From Cryptomeria japonica (taxonomy: Eukaryota; Streptophyta; Pinopsida; Cupressales; Cupressaceae), in the NCBI RefSeq assembly GCF_030272615.1, contig NC_081410.1, forward strand, positions 144,001,349 to 144,065,348: a stretch of DNA of 64,000 nt, given 5' to 3'. Position 1 is the stretch's first letter. Each line of letters starts with the position of its first letter. Of this stretch, positions 1 through 10,439 are shown in pieces. Under the pieces are notes generated by a model. That model saw only the letters and a list, made by a program, of their open reading frames with translations, was not told the origin of the DNA and ran no database searches. The position numbers and the translations under genes were made by a program.

Positions 1-597
1 CAACATCCATGGACCACCAGCTAAGGCGGATTTAAAATCCTCATCATAGTTAAAAGAGAAGGAGAAGAAACTATTTGTCATTGTAGTAACTTTAGTTTGG
101 TCATTTCCTTTCCATTTTTGAGCAACCTAGGCTTGAACAGTTTCTATATTAGGCCTCGACCTTGCAAATTTACCCACCAAGATAGATGCCATATTGGCAA
201 GGTTTTTGTCCATAATACAATCTGGAATGGATATGTAACATGAGACAAAAATAGGATCTGCACTATGAGACACAGGAGAAACTAACTTACCTTTTGGGAA
301 AGTACCAAACAAAGTTGACCATTTCTTATTGCATTCAACTGTAGAGGAAGAGTCTCGATGATCGACAGAAACACTGGGACTCTCAGAAAGATGCGAGTTG
401 TCGATACTGCCAGATGAAGCATCATTATGGCACGTTGGAAGATGTAGAGTACCGCATTCCTAGGACTCACTTCCACCCCCATTATCTTTACCATTTGCAT
501 TCTCTTCCTCGAAGAGATTCCTCGCACTTCCTCTTCCATTTCTACCCTCACTACACTTTCCCGCCTGCTGCACATTCAAATTTGCTTCCTCTGCCAT
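1..597 (-). pseudogene. LINE ORF1 (DUF4283-like), 5' part, runs off the window
   Basis: The minus strand reads from an ATG at 597 down to the left edge almost in one frame. Only two in-frame TAG codons interrupt it, one after a Gly/Ser-rich stretch and one just after the word NIETVQA. The N-terminal half is polar and low in complexity. The C-terminal half carries the pattern seen in DUF4283 proteins of plant L1-type LINEs: LVGKFARSRPN, then KWKG, then FFSFSFNYDEDFKSAL and GGPWML at the edge. In LINEs this ORF1 product is a nucleic-acid-binding chaperone of the retrotransposition particle. Any CCHC knuckles and ORF2 would lie left of the window. The family call rests on motif recall, not a search. 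With two stops it is a relic. Confidence 0.65.
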
Positions 598-1589
598 TTA
601 TGAAATTGTGGTGACAACCATTCAATTTCTCCTTTCAAAATCTATAAATTCAGTTTCATTCCCCCATTCTCAATAACCATTATCTTCAAAATTATTGTGT
701 CAATCTTATGCAAGAATCCCAGTGCAACATTTAGAGCCATGCAACCACAACAATGAAGAAGAGAAATTGAAGCCATGGATGGAATCAATTGAGGAAATTT
801 TATTTTAGTTTCTATGTTTCTTTGATTTCTATCTTACATTCTATTTTCATTTATGATCTTGCTAATTCGATTCAAGTTCTGGTGGTTAACTTGGTTACTC
901 CAGCCTAATTATGCATGAAGTTCCCATAAAAATAAAAATAATACATTAATTTGAATGAAGGGATGATATTAAGAGGTGGGTTGACTTTTTTATTTACAAA
1001 AAAGGTTTTAGATTTAAGGCATGAGTGATGAGGCTAAAATCAGACATTTGAAGGGGAGACACTTGTCACATTACTACAAATTCATATTAAGATCCATGTG
1101 AACAAGTTAGAGGGCTAGGATTTGATATAAGAGGATAACAAAATAATTAATCAAATAAAAGTGTTTATTTTAAAATTAATAGCTTAAAAAGGTGGGATTA
1201 GAATAATTAAATAAAAAATATTTTATTTAACCATATTAAAGACTATGTCAATGAATTAATTAAAAGAAATAAAATTATTTAGTTAATTAATAGAGGAAAA
1301 GGCTAAGGAATTAATTAAATAAATAAATTATTTAATTTTTTTGTATGGTAGATTGATAGCTACTAAGGGACAACACCCATTATATTAATTCAAAAAATGC
1401 TTACATATATATAGCCTATACCAGTATTGAGCCATAGTGGCCTCAATATGATCCTAATTCCCACCCACCTAAGATCCTTAAGGGTTGTGCCTTGCAATTC
1501 ATCTAAATCAAAATGTGGCCCTCAAGAAAAAATGGTGACCATTGTTAAATATTTGTAGTATCTTTATTATCCCATAACTACTAAAACCT
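598..1589. other. AT-rich intergenic DNA, no gene seen
   Basis: No coding frame is supported. From about 1,130 to 1,350 the sequence is dense in TTAATTAA and AAATAAAT words, the composition often seen in old Gypsy LTRs, but I could not pair it with a partner LTR. The first ~150 bases upstream of the LINE ORF1 start may be that LINE's 5' leader. Confidence 0.5.
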
Positions 1590-1953
1590 TTAGACAAGTA
1601 TCATAATTTGATAATATCTACATATTATAGAAAAGTAGGGCAGCTCTTCCATCCTTTCTTTTTTCTTCACTGGGCAATTGGGTTCATAGTCCTTTTGGGC
1701 CATCAACTCATCTTCCCCTATGGCATCCACCTTGTCATCCTCTACAATCACCTCCTTAATGACTGTGTCAAAGTCATCACCCTCCAAGTTGTAGTCGGGC
1801 CCTTCTTTCTTTAGATATTCCTTCACTCACTCCCCACCTTCATTTAGCATGCTACCCATCAATTTCTTAAGAAACACAATATTTCTAGCAACAATAGGTT
1901 TCGTGCTTTCAAATAGCTTTGACTCTACAATCATGATCATAGGCAACTTTGAC
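1590..1953 (-). pseudogene. unidentified reading-frame relic
   Basis: On the minus strand one frame from about 1,953 to 1,590 has a single stop (TGA near 1,828) in about 120 codons. Its composition looks like protein rather than random AT-rich DNA. The upstream part is hydrophobic and basic (KLPMIMIVESKLF, IVARNIVFLKKLMG). The downstream part is very acidic (EGDDFDTVIKEVIVEDD) and ends in a Lys/Glu cluster with a Pro-Val-Lys repeat. I do not recognise the family. Such acidic linkers occur between gag and protease in plant Gypsy elements, and the surroundings are LTR-like and AT-rich, so a Gypsy gag-pol remnant is my best guess. It could also be chance. Confidence 0.3.
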
Positions 1954-3639
1954 ACCTAAATAAATTATTTAATTAATAGAAGAATAATGGTAAAATAATT
2001 AATTAATAAAAATATTTATTTAATTAATAGAGGAATATTATCATGACAATTTAACAATGCAAAGCATAAGTTATAAGAGGAGATAATAATAGAACCAAAA
2101 ATTTATCCATCCTCCCTCCGTGCATGTAGTTTCATATAGCTAAACACTTGCTAAACTACTAGCCTTCGGTATCAATATTTATAATCTTACTTGAAACATG
2201 CTTAGATCCTTCACCCTCTATTTGACTTGCACTATTTGATAATGCGTAAAAATAATTATGGAAAACATGTGTAGAGACGATTACAATATAAATTGGTAGA
2301 ACTTCATTATTTCTATTCATTCACCACTTCATACAAATTCCCCTATTATTTTACTATTTGGTATGTTTGGCACCAAGTGTTTTAGCTAGTTATGATCATT
2401 AATTCCTATGCATTTATTAGGTAAAAATATTAAATCATTTTCCAAGGTGCTTATAAATAGACATTTCTAGATCCTATCCATGCATGTATGATACCTTAGC
2501 ATGAGAACATTGGACAACATATTACATAGTCTATATGAAGTATTCATCGTGAAAAGAGTTTAATAATGTCATCCATATTTTTATCCTTTGAATATTTTAA
2601 ATATTAATTTTCATGTTGACAATAAGTTTTTACTTTTTCACACATTAATTAATACTCCCTTTTATGTAAAAACATGTCAACAAGTGGCATATAAATGTTT
2701 TAAGTTTGACTCATACCCCTATCTCAATTTGTCCCCATTAGTAGTCATATTAGGGAACCAATCTAATCACTAGATCTACCATTTGTCATCTTGGTTCAAA
2801 TCCTTAAGCATCGAATTGATCTATCCTATTTGTACTAACATATATCTAAATATTGAACTTTAAAACCAAAAATTAAATTTTAAACCACTCTTCCCTTCTT
2901 CACAACTTGTTGTGAGTGAACCTAGTGCACATTTATGTGGATTTATCTATTATTTTATTATGTTTCAATGTATTCTATATTCATATGAAAATTCTCGATG
3001 CCTACATAATCCTAATTCAAAGAGAAGTATCAATAAGAGACTTTGTCATAAATAATCATTCCTACATCATAACTTCCTTCACCATTTTTAGGCATATCAA
3101 ATGCTTGTCTATTGTTCTCAATCTTAGTTCATCATCATTCAATTGCCTTGTCTAGGTACTTGACTAATTTAACAATTTTTCATGTAGTGTCTATGGACAA
3201 CACCCCTCTAGAAACAAAGATACAATAAGTTGAGTCATACGTGCAACCAATTACCCAGTTTTACTAGTTTATTTTTGTAAATATAAGTAGGTTTAATTCT
3301 TTACAATAATTCACTTTTATAGGTGTGAATCTAAATCGATAAAAAAATTAGATTTTACATTTTTTGTCTAATCAAATTCTAAATTTCTAACATTTTAACG
3401 AACCGATTCTTAACATCATTTGCAACAATTTTTAAAGATTAAAATTAAAATTAAATATCAAATTTAATTTATATAAATTTTATAACTATTTATTTCTATT
3501 TTTTAATTAAATTTCTAACTACAAACTTTATAACATAGAATCAAATAGTAAATTCCATGTTTTAATACAATCTAAATATTAATTTATATAGATTGTACTA
3601 GAGGCTTCTATTTTTTATTACAATTAATAGAGATAAATA
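1954..3639. other. AT-rich intergenic DNA, no gene seen
   Basis: Short open frames near 2.6-3.15 kb have no recognisable motif and the composition expected of random AT-rich sequence. The TTAATTAA-rich stretch at 1,960-2,040 resembles the one at 1,130-1,350 and may belong to the same degraded element. Confidence 0.5.
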
Positions 3640-4650
3640 TCTTTAGTTTCTTCATGAAGGAGATAAAATGAGGCCTAAAGATTGGCATTATATAGATTGG
3701 TGAGCCTCTACATACTGAAATACCCATCAAGTAAGATGTTAGAATAATTTAAGAGCCATTCTACATATCACCTTCCACATACTATCCTCCTAATTCCAAT
3801 TAGTAGAAATCTTTAACTTCTATCAAATTTATCCATGATAGCGGAAGAGTTTTCATGAAAAGAGACAATCAATCTAAAAACCTCATAAAATAGGAAAATT
3901 AAAGTCTGTTACAATGTAGAGTAGGAAGCCTCTACATAGTCAAATAGCCATCAAATAAGATGTTAGGTTAATTTAACAATCTTTTATACACCACCTTTCA
4001 CATAATGTCCCACTTCCAATTAGTAGAGTTCTTTAACTTTTATTAAATTTATTGGTGATAGTGGGAGAATTTTCATGGAAAGGGATATAATCACTAGTAA
4101 ACCCCATAAAAATAGGAAAATCAAAGTGTGTTAGTATGTAAACTAGGAAGCCTCTACATAGTCAAATAGCCTTCAAATACGATGTTAGGTTAATTTAAGT
4201 CTTTTACACATCACCTTTCACACAATGTCCTCCTACTTCCAATTAGTAGAATTATTTAGCTTTTATTAAATTTATTGGTGATGAAGGGAGTGGGGCAGCA
4301 AACCCCATAAAAATAAAAAAATTAAAGTGTGTTACTATGTAGATCGGAAATCCTCTACATAGTCAAATAGCCATCAAATAAGATATTAGGTTAATTTAAC
4401 AGTCTTTTGTACACCACCTTTCACTTAATGCCCTCTACTTTCAATTAATAGAATTCTTTAACTTATTAAATTTATTGATGATAGAAGGAGATTTTTCATG
4501 AAAAGAGATACAATTAAACAATAAGAAAACTAAAATAGGTTACTATGTAAACTAAAAAACCTCTAGATGATCAAGTAACCTTCAAATAAAAAATTAGATT
4601 AATTTAACAGTCTTTTGCACACCACCTTTCACAAAATGTCATCTACCTCT
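3640..4650. repeat. degenerate tandem repeat, ~200-225 bp unit, about 4.5 copies
   Basis: The phrase CCTCTACATAGTCAAATAGC (with variants) recurs at 3,705, 3,929, 4,151, 4,352 and 4,560, spaced 224, 222, 201 and 208 bases. Each occurrence is followed in the same order by GATGTTAGGTTAATTTAA, CACCACCTTTCACA and AATTAGTAGAATTCTTTAAC. Next come a TTATTAAATTTATTGGTGAT block and a GAAAAGAGATA block. The final unit is cut off near 4,640. The middle units are most alike and the outer ones more diverged, as in an ageing minisatellite or satellite seed. Confidence 0.8.
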
Positions 4651-4768
4651 ATGTCTGAGCCACTCATCTTCTGCTGGAACTTTTGGCACTTACATGACAC
4701 ATTTGTTCTATGTATGGATTTTCAAAGGACACCGAGAATTGGAGACGACTTGCTTATTCTCAGGACTT

Positions 4769-5756
4769 GGGTGAACTCACAATGCTGGTTCCCACTTTTT
4801 GGTACATCCTAATTTTTGCTGAAATCATACATTTTTTTAAAAATATGATTTAAGCTTTAAGAGGTCCTATTTGAAGTAATTAATTGAAGAGAGTTAGATC
4901 AAAGGATCTTAGATCAAAATTTCTTAGGTAGAACCTCTCTACTTCTAAATCATACTTGCAATGGAGTCTCCTTTACATCTATCAAATTGATAAAAAACCA
5001 ATTTTACATTAGCTTTTGGGAGGTCAAATGAATTCATTTAGAAGTTTTTTTTAAAAAAGTATTTAGTCCTTATTATAAGCTTTCCAAATAGTATAGTTTT
5101 TAATATATTTAATTTCATTAATATATTTTTATTTTATATTTTATGAATGTAGGTTTTTCACCGAACATGAACTTCTTTATTCAATGCATTGGGAAAAATA
5201 GTAAACCAATTCAAAAAAATTCTAAAAAATATCTATGCACTAGGCATTGATGTCTTCTTTCTAACAAAAAAAATCAAATCAAATTTTGATATATATTGAA
5301 CAAGTTATATGTTCAAACATACACCTATATCTAAATTATAATTAGTCGAACTTCAAAACTTAATAAAATGAAAAATATTCAACATATCACTATCAAACCA
5401 ATTGCATGCCCTGGGTATTGATGTTACAAACTGAAATTCAAAAGAATTAAGTTTTTATTTTTTATTGAAAAAACGTTATGCATTCGGGATGTACACCACT
5501 CTTAAAAAATGTTGTTTGCTGTTAAAAACTATTTTTTGAGGGAGATGGAAAAATTAATGAAAGTTTATTAAAAAAAACTTGAAAAAAATATATTTAGAAT
5601 CTACAAACAAGATATTACAAATCACTAGTTTACATCATTTTCAAATTCTTAATGCTTTAAAAGTTATAGGTGTCGGAAATTGAATGTTTTTTCCAAAATG
5701 TTCATCTAAGTGTCAAAGTTGGTCAAAAAGTGGGAACTAGTATTGTGAGTTCACCC
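4769..5756. mobile_element. 988 bp non-autonomous TIR element (MITE-like)
   Basis: The ends are near-perfect inverted repeats of about 33 bases. The left end begins GGGTGAACTCACAAT and continues through GGTTCCCACTTTTT (4,769-4,802). The right end at 5,723-5,756 is its reverse complement with two or three mismatches. ACTT flanks both ends (4,765-4,768 and 5,757-5,760), a candidate 4 bp target-site duplication. The interior is AT-rich and has no transposase frame, so the element would depend on another copy for movement. The superfamily is uncertain: GGG termini occur in several DNA transposon groups and a 4 bp duplication is not decisive. Confidence 0.7.
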
Positions 5757-5760
5757 ACTT

Positions 5761-6889
5761 CAGATTTTACAAATGTGTAAATACTGCTTGCTTATTCTCA
5801 AGTCATTCATTGTATTTAGTTTTTAGTCTGGCCCTCTTTAATTAATTTATCCGACATCATAATGCACATTATGACTGTGTTTATTGATTAATTAAGAACT
5901 AGAATATAATATGATTCTATTTTTAATTAATTGATAAATACATTCAAAAGTTCATCGTGATGTTTGGATTGACTTCATTGAAAAACAGAAGAAAACATCC
6001 ATATTTTGTTACATTGTGATGTTTGGAAGAAATTAAGTCATTCTTTCCTTTCTTTGATATTTAAGGTTACATTTCTTATTCAATGAGGTGCTCAATGTTA
6101 CTTTTTATAGATATATTTATCTTCTTTACATTTTAGTTTTATTTTTCACAAGTCTCATATGGTATTGGAGTTATTCTTTCAAATATTATGTTTTGAGAGA
6201 ATTATGGCTACGAGTTTTTTTTATAGAACAAAATTGATTAATTTGGCTTTTATGTGTATTGTTAGTTATCTTTGTTCATAGATATTATTATTTTTGAAAT
6301 AGTTTGGTAATATTTTAAACTTATTTTATGGGGTTAAAATATAAGAATAAAAATCTATTAACTTAAATATAAAAATTTTACCTAGAGTCTTGGTTATTTC
6401 TTCTACAAACTTTTGGGGGTAGGTTTTCTTTGCAATAGTGTATTGTATGAGTTTCTTTGAGGTACAAAGTTTCACAAATTTAAGGTTTTATAATGGTTGA
6501 GGTATGAAGTATAAAATTTTACAAGGTTCTTGGGTGATACTAATGTACCCTCTATTGTAGTTTCCTAGGATAAGCATTAACAACTAGGTTCACTTTCTAA
6601 CCAACATACCTTTCTCATGGTGGCTCTAATTCATTTAATAGTTGTAATTTCATCATTGTCTTCCTCTTGTTGTTCACTCATGTATTCTTCTTCTAGTGAT
6701 ATGTAGTGTACCTTTATCTAGAGTTATCCATTATCTCTATCGCTTGGGTACCTTAGCAAGAGTATGCCATCAATGATGGATTAAGCCATCGGCTGTCATA
6801 AAATGGGGCCTCTTTACAAAGAAAGGAGCCCAACTTTTTTAATGCTTTGTTTGAATTTTAAACTTTTCAGTAGTACCATAAATTGTATA

Positions 6890-6892
<3 letters not shown>
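5761..6892. other. intergenic DNA, no gene seen
   Basis: AT-rich, with no supported coding frame or paired repeat. A 14-base match to the left flank of the TIR element (CTTGCTTATTCTCA) lies at 5,787-5,800. Confidence 0.5.

Positions 6893-6978
<86 letters not shown>
6893..6978. repeat. (CT)n microsatellite
   Basis: About 86 bases of uninterrupted CT dinucleotide. The Ser-Leu and Arg-Glu open frames it creates on the two strands are artefacts of the repeat. Confidence 0.99.
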
Positions 6979-6979
<1 letters not shown>

Positions 6980-7831
6980 AAAATAGAATTAAATAAAAAA
7001 CCAAAAATGTTTCATATGTGCTTAGGAAAATTAATAGCGATTGAGGGTACATGCATAGTCATATGGCTATATAGATCCATATGATTGTTTGGATTCCTAT
7101 GAGTATATTCTTTGAGCAACTAGATGAACAAATTTTATGTAGAATCATACAAGAATTTTGTAGATATTAGTCACCTTCTTTAAACTAATGTCTCATGTGA
7201 GCAAATAGGTTGTTCGTAATGAACCATTTCTTAGCTTTTAATTGGGATAATAGATCGTAGTGTGGAAAGATTAATGGTTTTCATAGATTTAATTTTACAA
7301 TGCAAAAACATTTGAAGTTTTTGATTGGCCAAATTTCAATAAACTAAAAGAATGAATTGTAATGAGAATTCACCACTTGAAAAAATAAATCCAAGTCATT
7401 GGGGTGGCCCTACACATGACACCAAGCCTTTGAAATAATATGGCAAATATTCCTACTATTGTAGTTCAGATGACATGTGTCAGCAAGGCCCATAAGCATA
7501 ACTTTGAATAAATCTCTCTTTAGGAACCTGTGATGAGAAGAAAATTTGCAATCTAATGGAGATGCAACATGTGGCTCCCACTTACCCATCAAAATGTTCA
7601 CCAGAACTATGAAAGATCCCATGCACACTTCATGTCATCACCACATGTCATAACAGTGTACAAGCACAACTTCAACTTTTGATTATTTCAAGAAACCATG
7701 ATCAACATAATTCATATGATATGTATAAGAACTTTCCACTTATGAATGATGTGGCACATTGCTATAAAGAATGATTTTATTGATGTCCAAGAGACTAAAT
7801 AGTTTATGAAACTGATTAATAAATACACCCT
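6979..7831. other. intergenic DNA, no gene seen
   Basis: No supported coding frame. The right end may hold the 3' untranslated part of the minus-strand LINE that follows. Confidence 0.45.
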
Positions 7832-8068
7832 TAATTTATCTTTAGACTCTTTTCAATTTTAAAACTTTGACTAGGAAGTTGGCCATTTGGTTAATCCTAT
7901 GATCCTCAAATAATTGGTGCATGTTGTCAACCTTCAAGCTATTCTCGTATTGAGTATGAATATTCTCACAATTTGTGCATTCGGTGATGAAGTGTCATTC
8001 CTTTTCTACTTCCCCCTTATTGCAAAATATGCAATCTCTTTCTTCCCAATTTTCCTTAGGTATCTTCT

Positions 8069-8226
8069 TGTTACAAGTGTGGTTGTCGTTGCACTAAAAG
8101 ATCAACCTATTAATGCCCAAACAACCACTAGACTTATAAAATCCATAGGAAGTGGTTAAGACATGTCATAAACCTGAGTGTTGCACTACACAACACAAGG
8201 AGACCAAGGGCGCACACCTTGCAACA
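8069..8226 (-). repeat. TRIM 3' LTR
   Basis: Plus-strand start TGTTACAAGTGTGG and end CCTTGCAACA. It aligns along its whole length with the copy at 8,284-8,442, with scattered substitutions. It is the 3' LTR because the G-run lies next to it on the minus strand. Confidence 0.9.
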
Positions 8227-8265
8227 ATCCCCCCCCCAACGCAAGCAAGGGGCTTTAACCTGTGA

Positions 8266-8281
8266 CCAAGCTTTGATACCA
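8266..8281 (-). promoter_or_regulatory. TRIM primer-binding site (initiator Met tRNA type)
   Basis: The minus strand reads TGGTATCAAAGCTTGG two bases from the 5' LTR end. The first 12 bases differ at one position from the classic TGGTATCAGAGC site. Confidence 0.85.
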
Positions 8282-8283
8282 CT

Positions 8284-8442
8284 TGTTACAAGTGTGGTTG
8301 TCATTGCACCAAAAGATCGACTTATTAATGCTCGATATAACCACTAGATTTATAGAATCCACACGAGGTGGTTAAGCCATGTCACAAACCCAAGTGTTGT
8401 GATGCACAACACAAGGAGACCAAGGGCGCACACCTTGCAGCA
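8284..8442 (-). repeat. TRIM 5' LTR
   Basis: Second copy of the 158 bp repeat, ending on the plus strand in CCTTGCAGCA instead of CCTTGCAACA. The primer-binding site lies immediately downstream of it on the minus strand. Confidence 0.9.
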
Positions 8443-9254
8443 CTTCCACCTACCAATCTCAAACCTATGATGATGCAATCTCCTCCTCAATTGTGCAATT
8501 AACAACCTCACTTTTCTTTTAATAGCTACCCTTAAATATATGCTTAGTGGGGTTACATTAGTTGATCTAGTAATTTTCCTACTCAATTAGTTTTTCCACT
8601 TGGTAGTTCTAAATTTTTCAAGCACATAAATTTGTATTTCTTCGTTAGTGTTAGGACATTCTTGCAAATTGATGCCCCACTTTCTCATCCATTAGTTGTT
8701 CTCCATAATCCAAGTTTTCTTCCTATGGCCAAGAACCTCTTCCATAACCATATTGGACCAATGGTGGCTATCCATGTTTTCAACCTTCTTTAAATGACTT
8801 ACCAATCAAGTTGTCGCTAATGGCCCCAATAGAAACTTTCTTGCTTCAATCAAAAGAATTTCATATGGGACTGCAGTTTTAACTTTGAGTTTGCTTCTGA
8901 TAAGATATTTCTATATTCTTTTTAGCTACCTCTAACTATAATTTGACATGATGCTTCCCTACAATTCATATCCAAGAGAACAACTGGCGGGACTAGCAAA
9001 CCAAAAGGATTTTCTTGGTTTTCCAATCACAAAGCTCAACTTTTATACACCTATTTTGAAGTGGCAACATCATCCATGATCACGACTTTGAAAAGCTCAC
9101 AATTTTATAATCTATGCTGTAAAGATCTTGTATGGTCAAATTATATAACACCATGTGGATGCTAATTGTTATGCCCTGCATACCTAACCCCATTAGTTTC
9201 CTTGTGTTGAAAATATGGGTCCCTCTTTTTGCTTTCTTTTGCTTTGTTTTTTGT

Positions 9255-10365
9255 GGTTTTTCCTGGCAACTTCGGAACCCCGGAACCCTGGAATCCCAAG
9301 GTAGGTGTTTGTTTGTTGGTGCACAACCTCAGAACCCCGGATCCCTAGAGTTCTGAAGTTGTGCCTTGTCCTTTTCCTTTTGAAGCCTCGGAACTTCAAA
9401 GTCCCGAAGTCCCAAGTTCTTCATGTTTTATTTTGTGTATCAACCTTGGAAACCCAAAACCCTGGAGTCTCAAGGTATTTTGTGTCTTTTTTTACCTCAA
9501 AACCCCGGAACCCCAGAGTCTCAAGGTCTTTAATCTTGTTTTGTTTTTAATCCACCCTGGAATCCTGGAGTCCCATGGTGAATTTGGTTGTCTTTTGTTT
9601 GCGACCTTGGAACCCCGAAGTCCCAAGGTCTAATTTAAAGTGACTGTACAGATGAAGTTCAGGGGTATAAATAAGAGGAATGAACTATTCTAAGTTCATT
9701 TGTGCACTGAAGTTTTTTAGAGCTCCTAGCTGCAACCCCTCGACTTCGCGCCCCCATGTTGCCAAGTGTCTTGCATGTTTTTCTCACCAGGTTGGTGAAT
9801 TTTTTCTCCCTCCTTGTGATTCTATGATTTGATCTTGTTGTTTTTAGTTTTCTTGTTTAGATTTTCTTCTAGGGTTTTTCTTGTTTTCATGTTTTTCCGC
9901 ATGCCCTAGTTTTCATCACCTCGAAACCTTGAACTCTTGGACCTTCGAGCAAGGTAGTGTTATTCACCTTGGAACCCCAGAGTCCCAAGGTTGGTTCCTT
10001 CAGTCATGCCTATTCACCTTGGAACCCTAGAGTTCCAGATCAGCTCATAATTGTTGGAGAGAAATACCCCCGACCCCAGAACCCTAGAGTCCCGAGGTCC
10101 TTTTACAGGGCCATTGCTTTAACCTCTAAATCCTCAGAGTTTCAAAGTATTTTCTTGGTTCCTTTTTTATCCACCGTGGGACCTTGGAACCCTGAGGTCC
10201 TGAAGTTAGCCATCCCCGGAAGCCCAAAGTTCCGGACTCCATTTGCTTCATCCATCCCAGAACCCTAGAGTTTTGGACTCTATTCAGTTTATCCACCCCA
10301 GAGTTCCGAAGTTTATTTTCAAACCCGTTTGACCCAAAACTCTAGAACCCTAGAGTCCCGAGGTA
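9255..10365 (+). repeat. palindromic repeat array in LTR A (~17 units)
   Basis: Degenerate ~26 bp units have halves like ACCTCGGAACCCC and GGAGTCCCGAGGT, so each unit is close to its own reverse complement. About seven lie upstream of the TATA box (9,262-9,630) and about ten downstream (9,919-10,362). They are separated by 15-60 bases of T-rich spacer. Variants such as CCTTGG/CCAAGG are what CpG and CHG deamination of CCTCGG/CCGAGG would give. The function is unknown; transcription-factor sites or hairpins in the leader RNA are both possible. Confidence 0.8.
9666..9673 (+). promoter_or_regulatory. upstream TATA box of LTR A
   Basis: TATAAATA in the context GGGGTATAAATAAGAGG, followed by GAATGAAC. 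The same core is kept in LTR B (23,484-23,491) and LTR C (35,147-35,154). Position and conservation suggest a promoter for the accessory ORF and/or the genome transcript. Confidence 0.65.
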
Positions 10366-10439
10366 GATGATGTTATTAATATTTTTTATCTATGTAGTGG
10401 ATTAATTCTTGATTCTTTCTTTCATATAAGAGCATTTAG

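Larger units (their letters stand above)
8069..8442 (-). mobile_element. TRIM (terminal-repeat retrotransposon in miniature), complete
   Basis: Two ~158 bp direct repeats (8,069-8,226 and 8,284-8,442) flank only 57 bases. On the minus strand each repeat begins TGTTGCAAGGTGTG (TGTTGC degenerated to TGCTGC in one) and ends CACTTGTAACA, a TGTT..AACA terminus. The short interior starts two bases after the 5' LTR with TGGTATCAAAGCTTGG, which matches the initiator-Met tRNA primer-binding site. It ends in a run of nine G followed by AT, which serves as the polypurine tract. Flanking pentamers are CTTCT and CTTCC, a 4-of-5 target-site duplication. There is no coding capacity. It sits inside a LINE ORF2 and splits its frame cleanly, which confirms the boundaries independently. 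Confidence 0.92.
7832..9040 (-). pseudogene. LINE ORF2, C-terminal part, interrupted by a TRIM
   Basis: Read on the minus strand from about 9,040 down to 7,832. The first part resembles the region just after the reverse-transcriptase palm of plant L1-like ORF2 proteins: VPYEILLIEARKF, then a KKVENMD-like segment. A segment ending LRRRLHHHRFEIGRWK matches the conserved 'H..E.GRW' region. There the frame is broken by the TRIM at 8,069-8,442. It resumes with PKENWEERDCIFC, a C-x2-C...H...C zinc-binding pattern, and INQMANFLVKVLK close to the usual ORF2 end. Removing the TRIM and one copy of its duplication rejoins the frame exactly. Several other stops show an old relic. ORF2 supplies endonuclease and RT in LINEs; the endonuclease and catalytic RT core are not present here. 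Confidence 0.7.

Noticed and set aside
2588-3155. Two short open frames of 61 and 79 codons
   Set aside because: Composition of random AT-rich DNA, no motif and no repeat partner.
3640-4650. CRISPR-like array
   Set aside because: Units are ~210 bp, degenerate and contiguous with no short repeat-spacer pattern, in plant nuclear DNA.
6803-7084. Open frames of Ser-Leu and Arg-Glu repeats on both strands
   Set aside because: Produced entirely by the (CT)n microsatellite.
8069-8442. Cassandra-type TRIM with 5S rRNA sequence in the LTR
   Set aside because: The LTRs contain no 5S-like promoter boxes that I can recognise; it is a TRIM of another family.
9132-9633. Overlapping Pro/Glu/Ser-rich open frames on both strands within the LTR
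   Set aside because: They are translations of the palindromic repeats and show no conserved frame between LTR copies.
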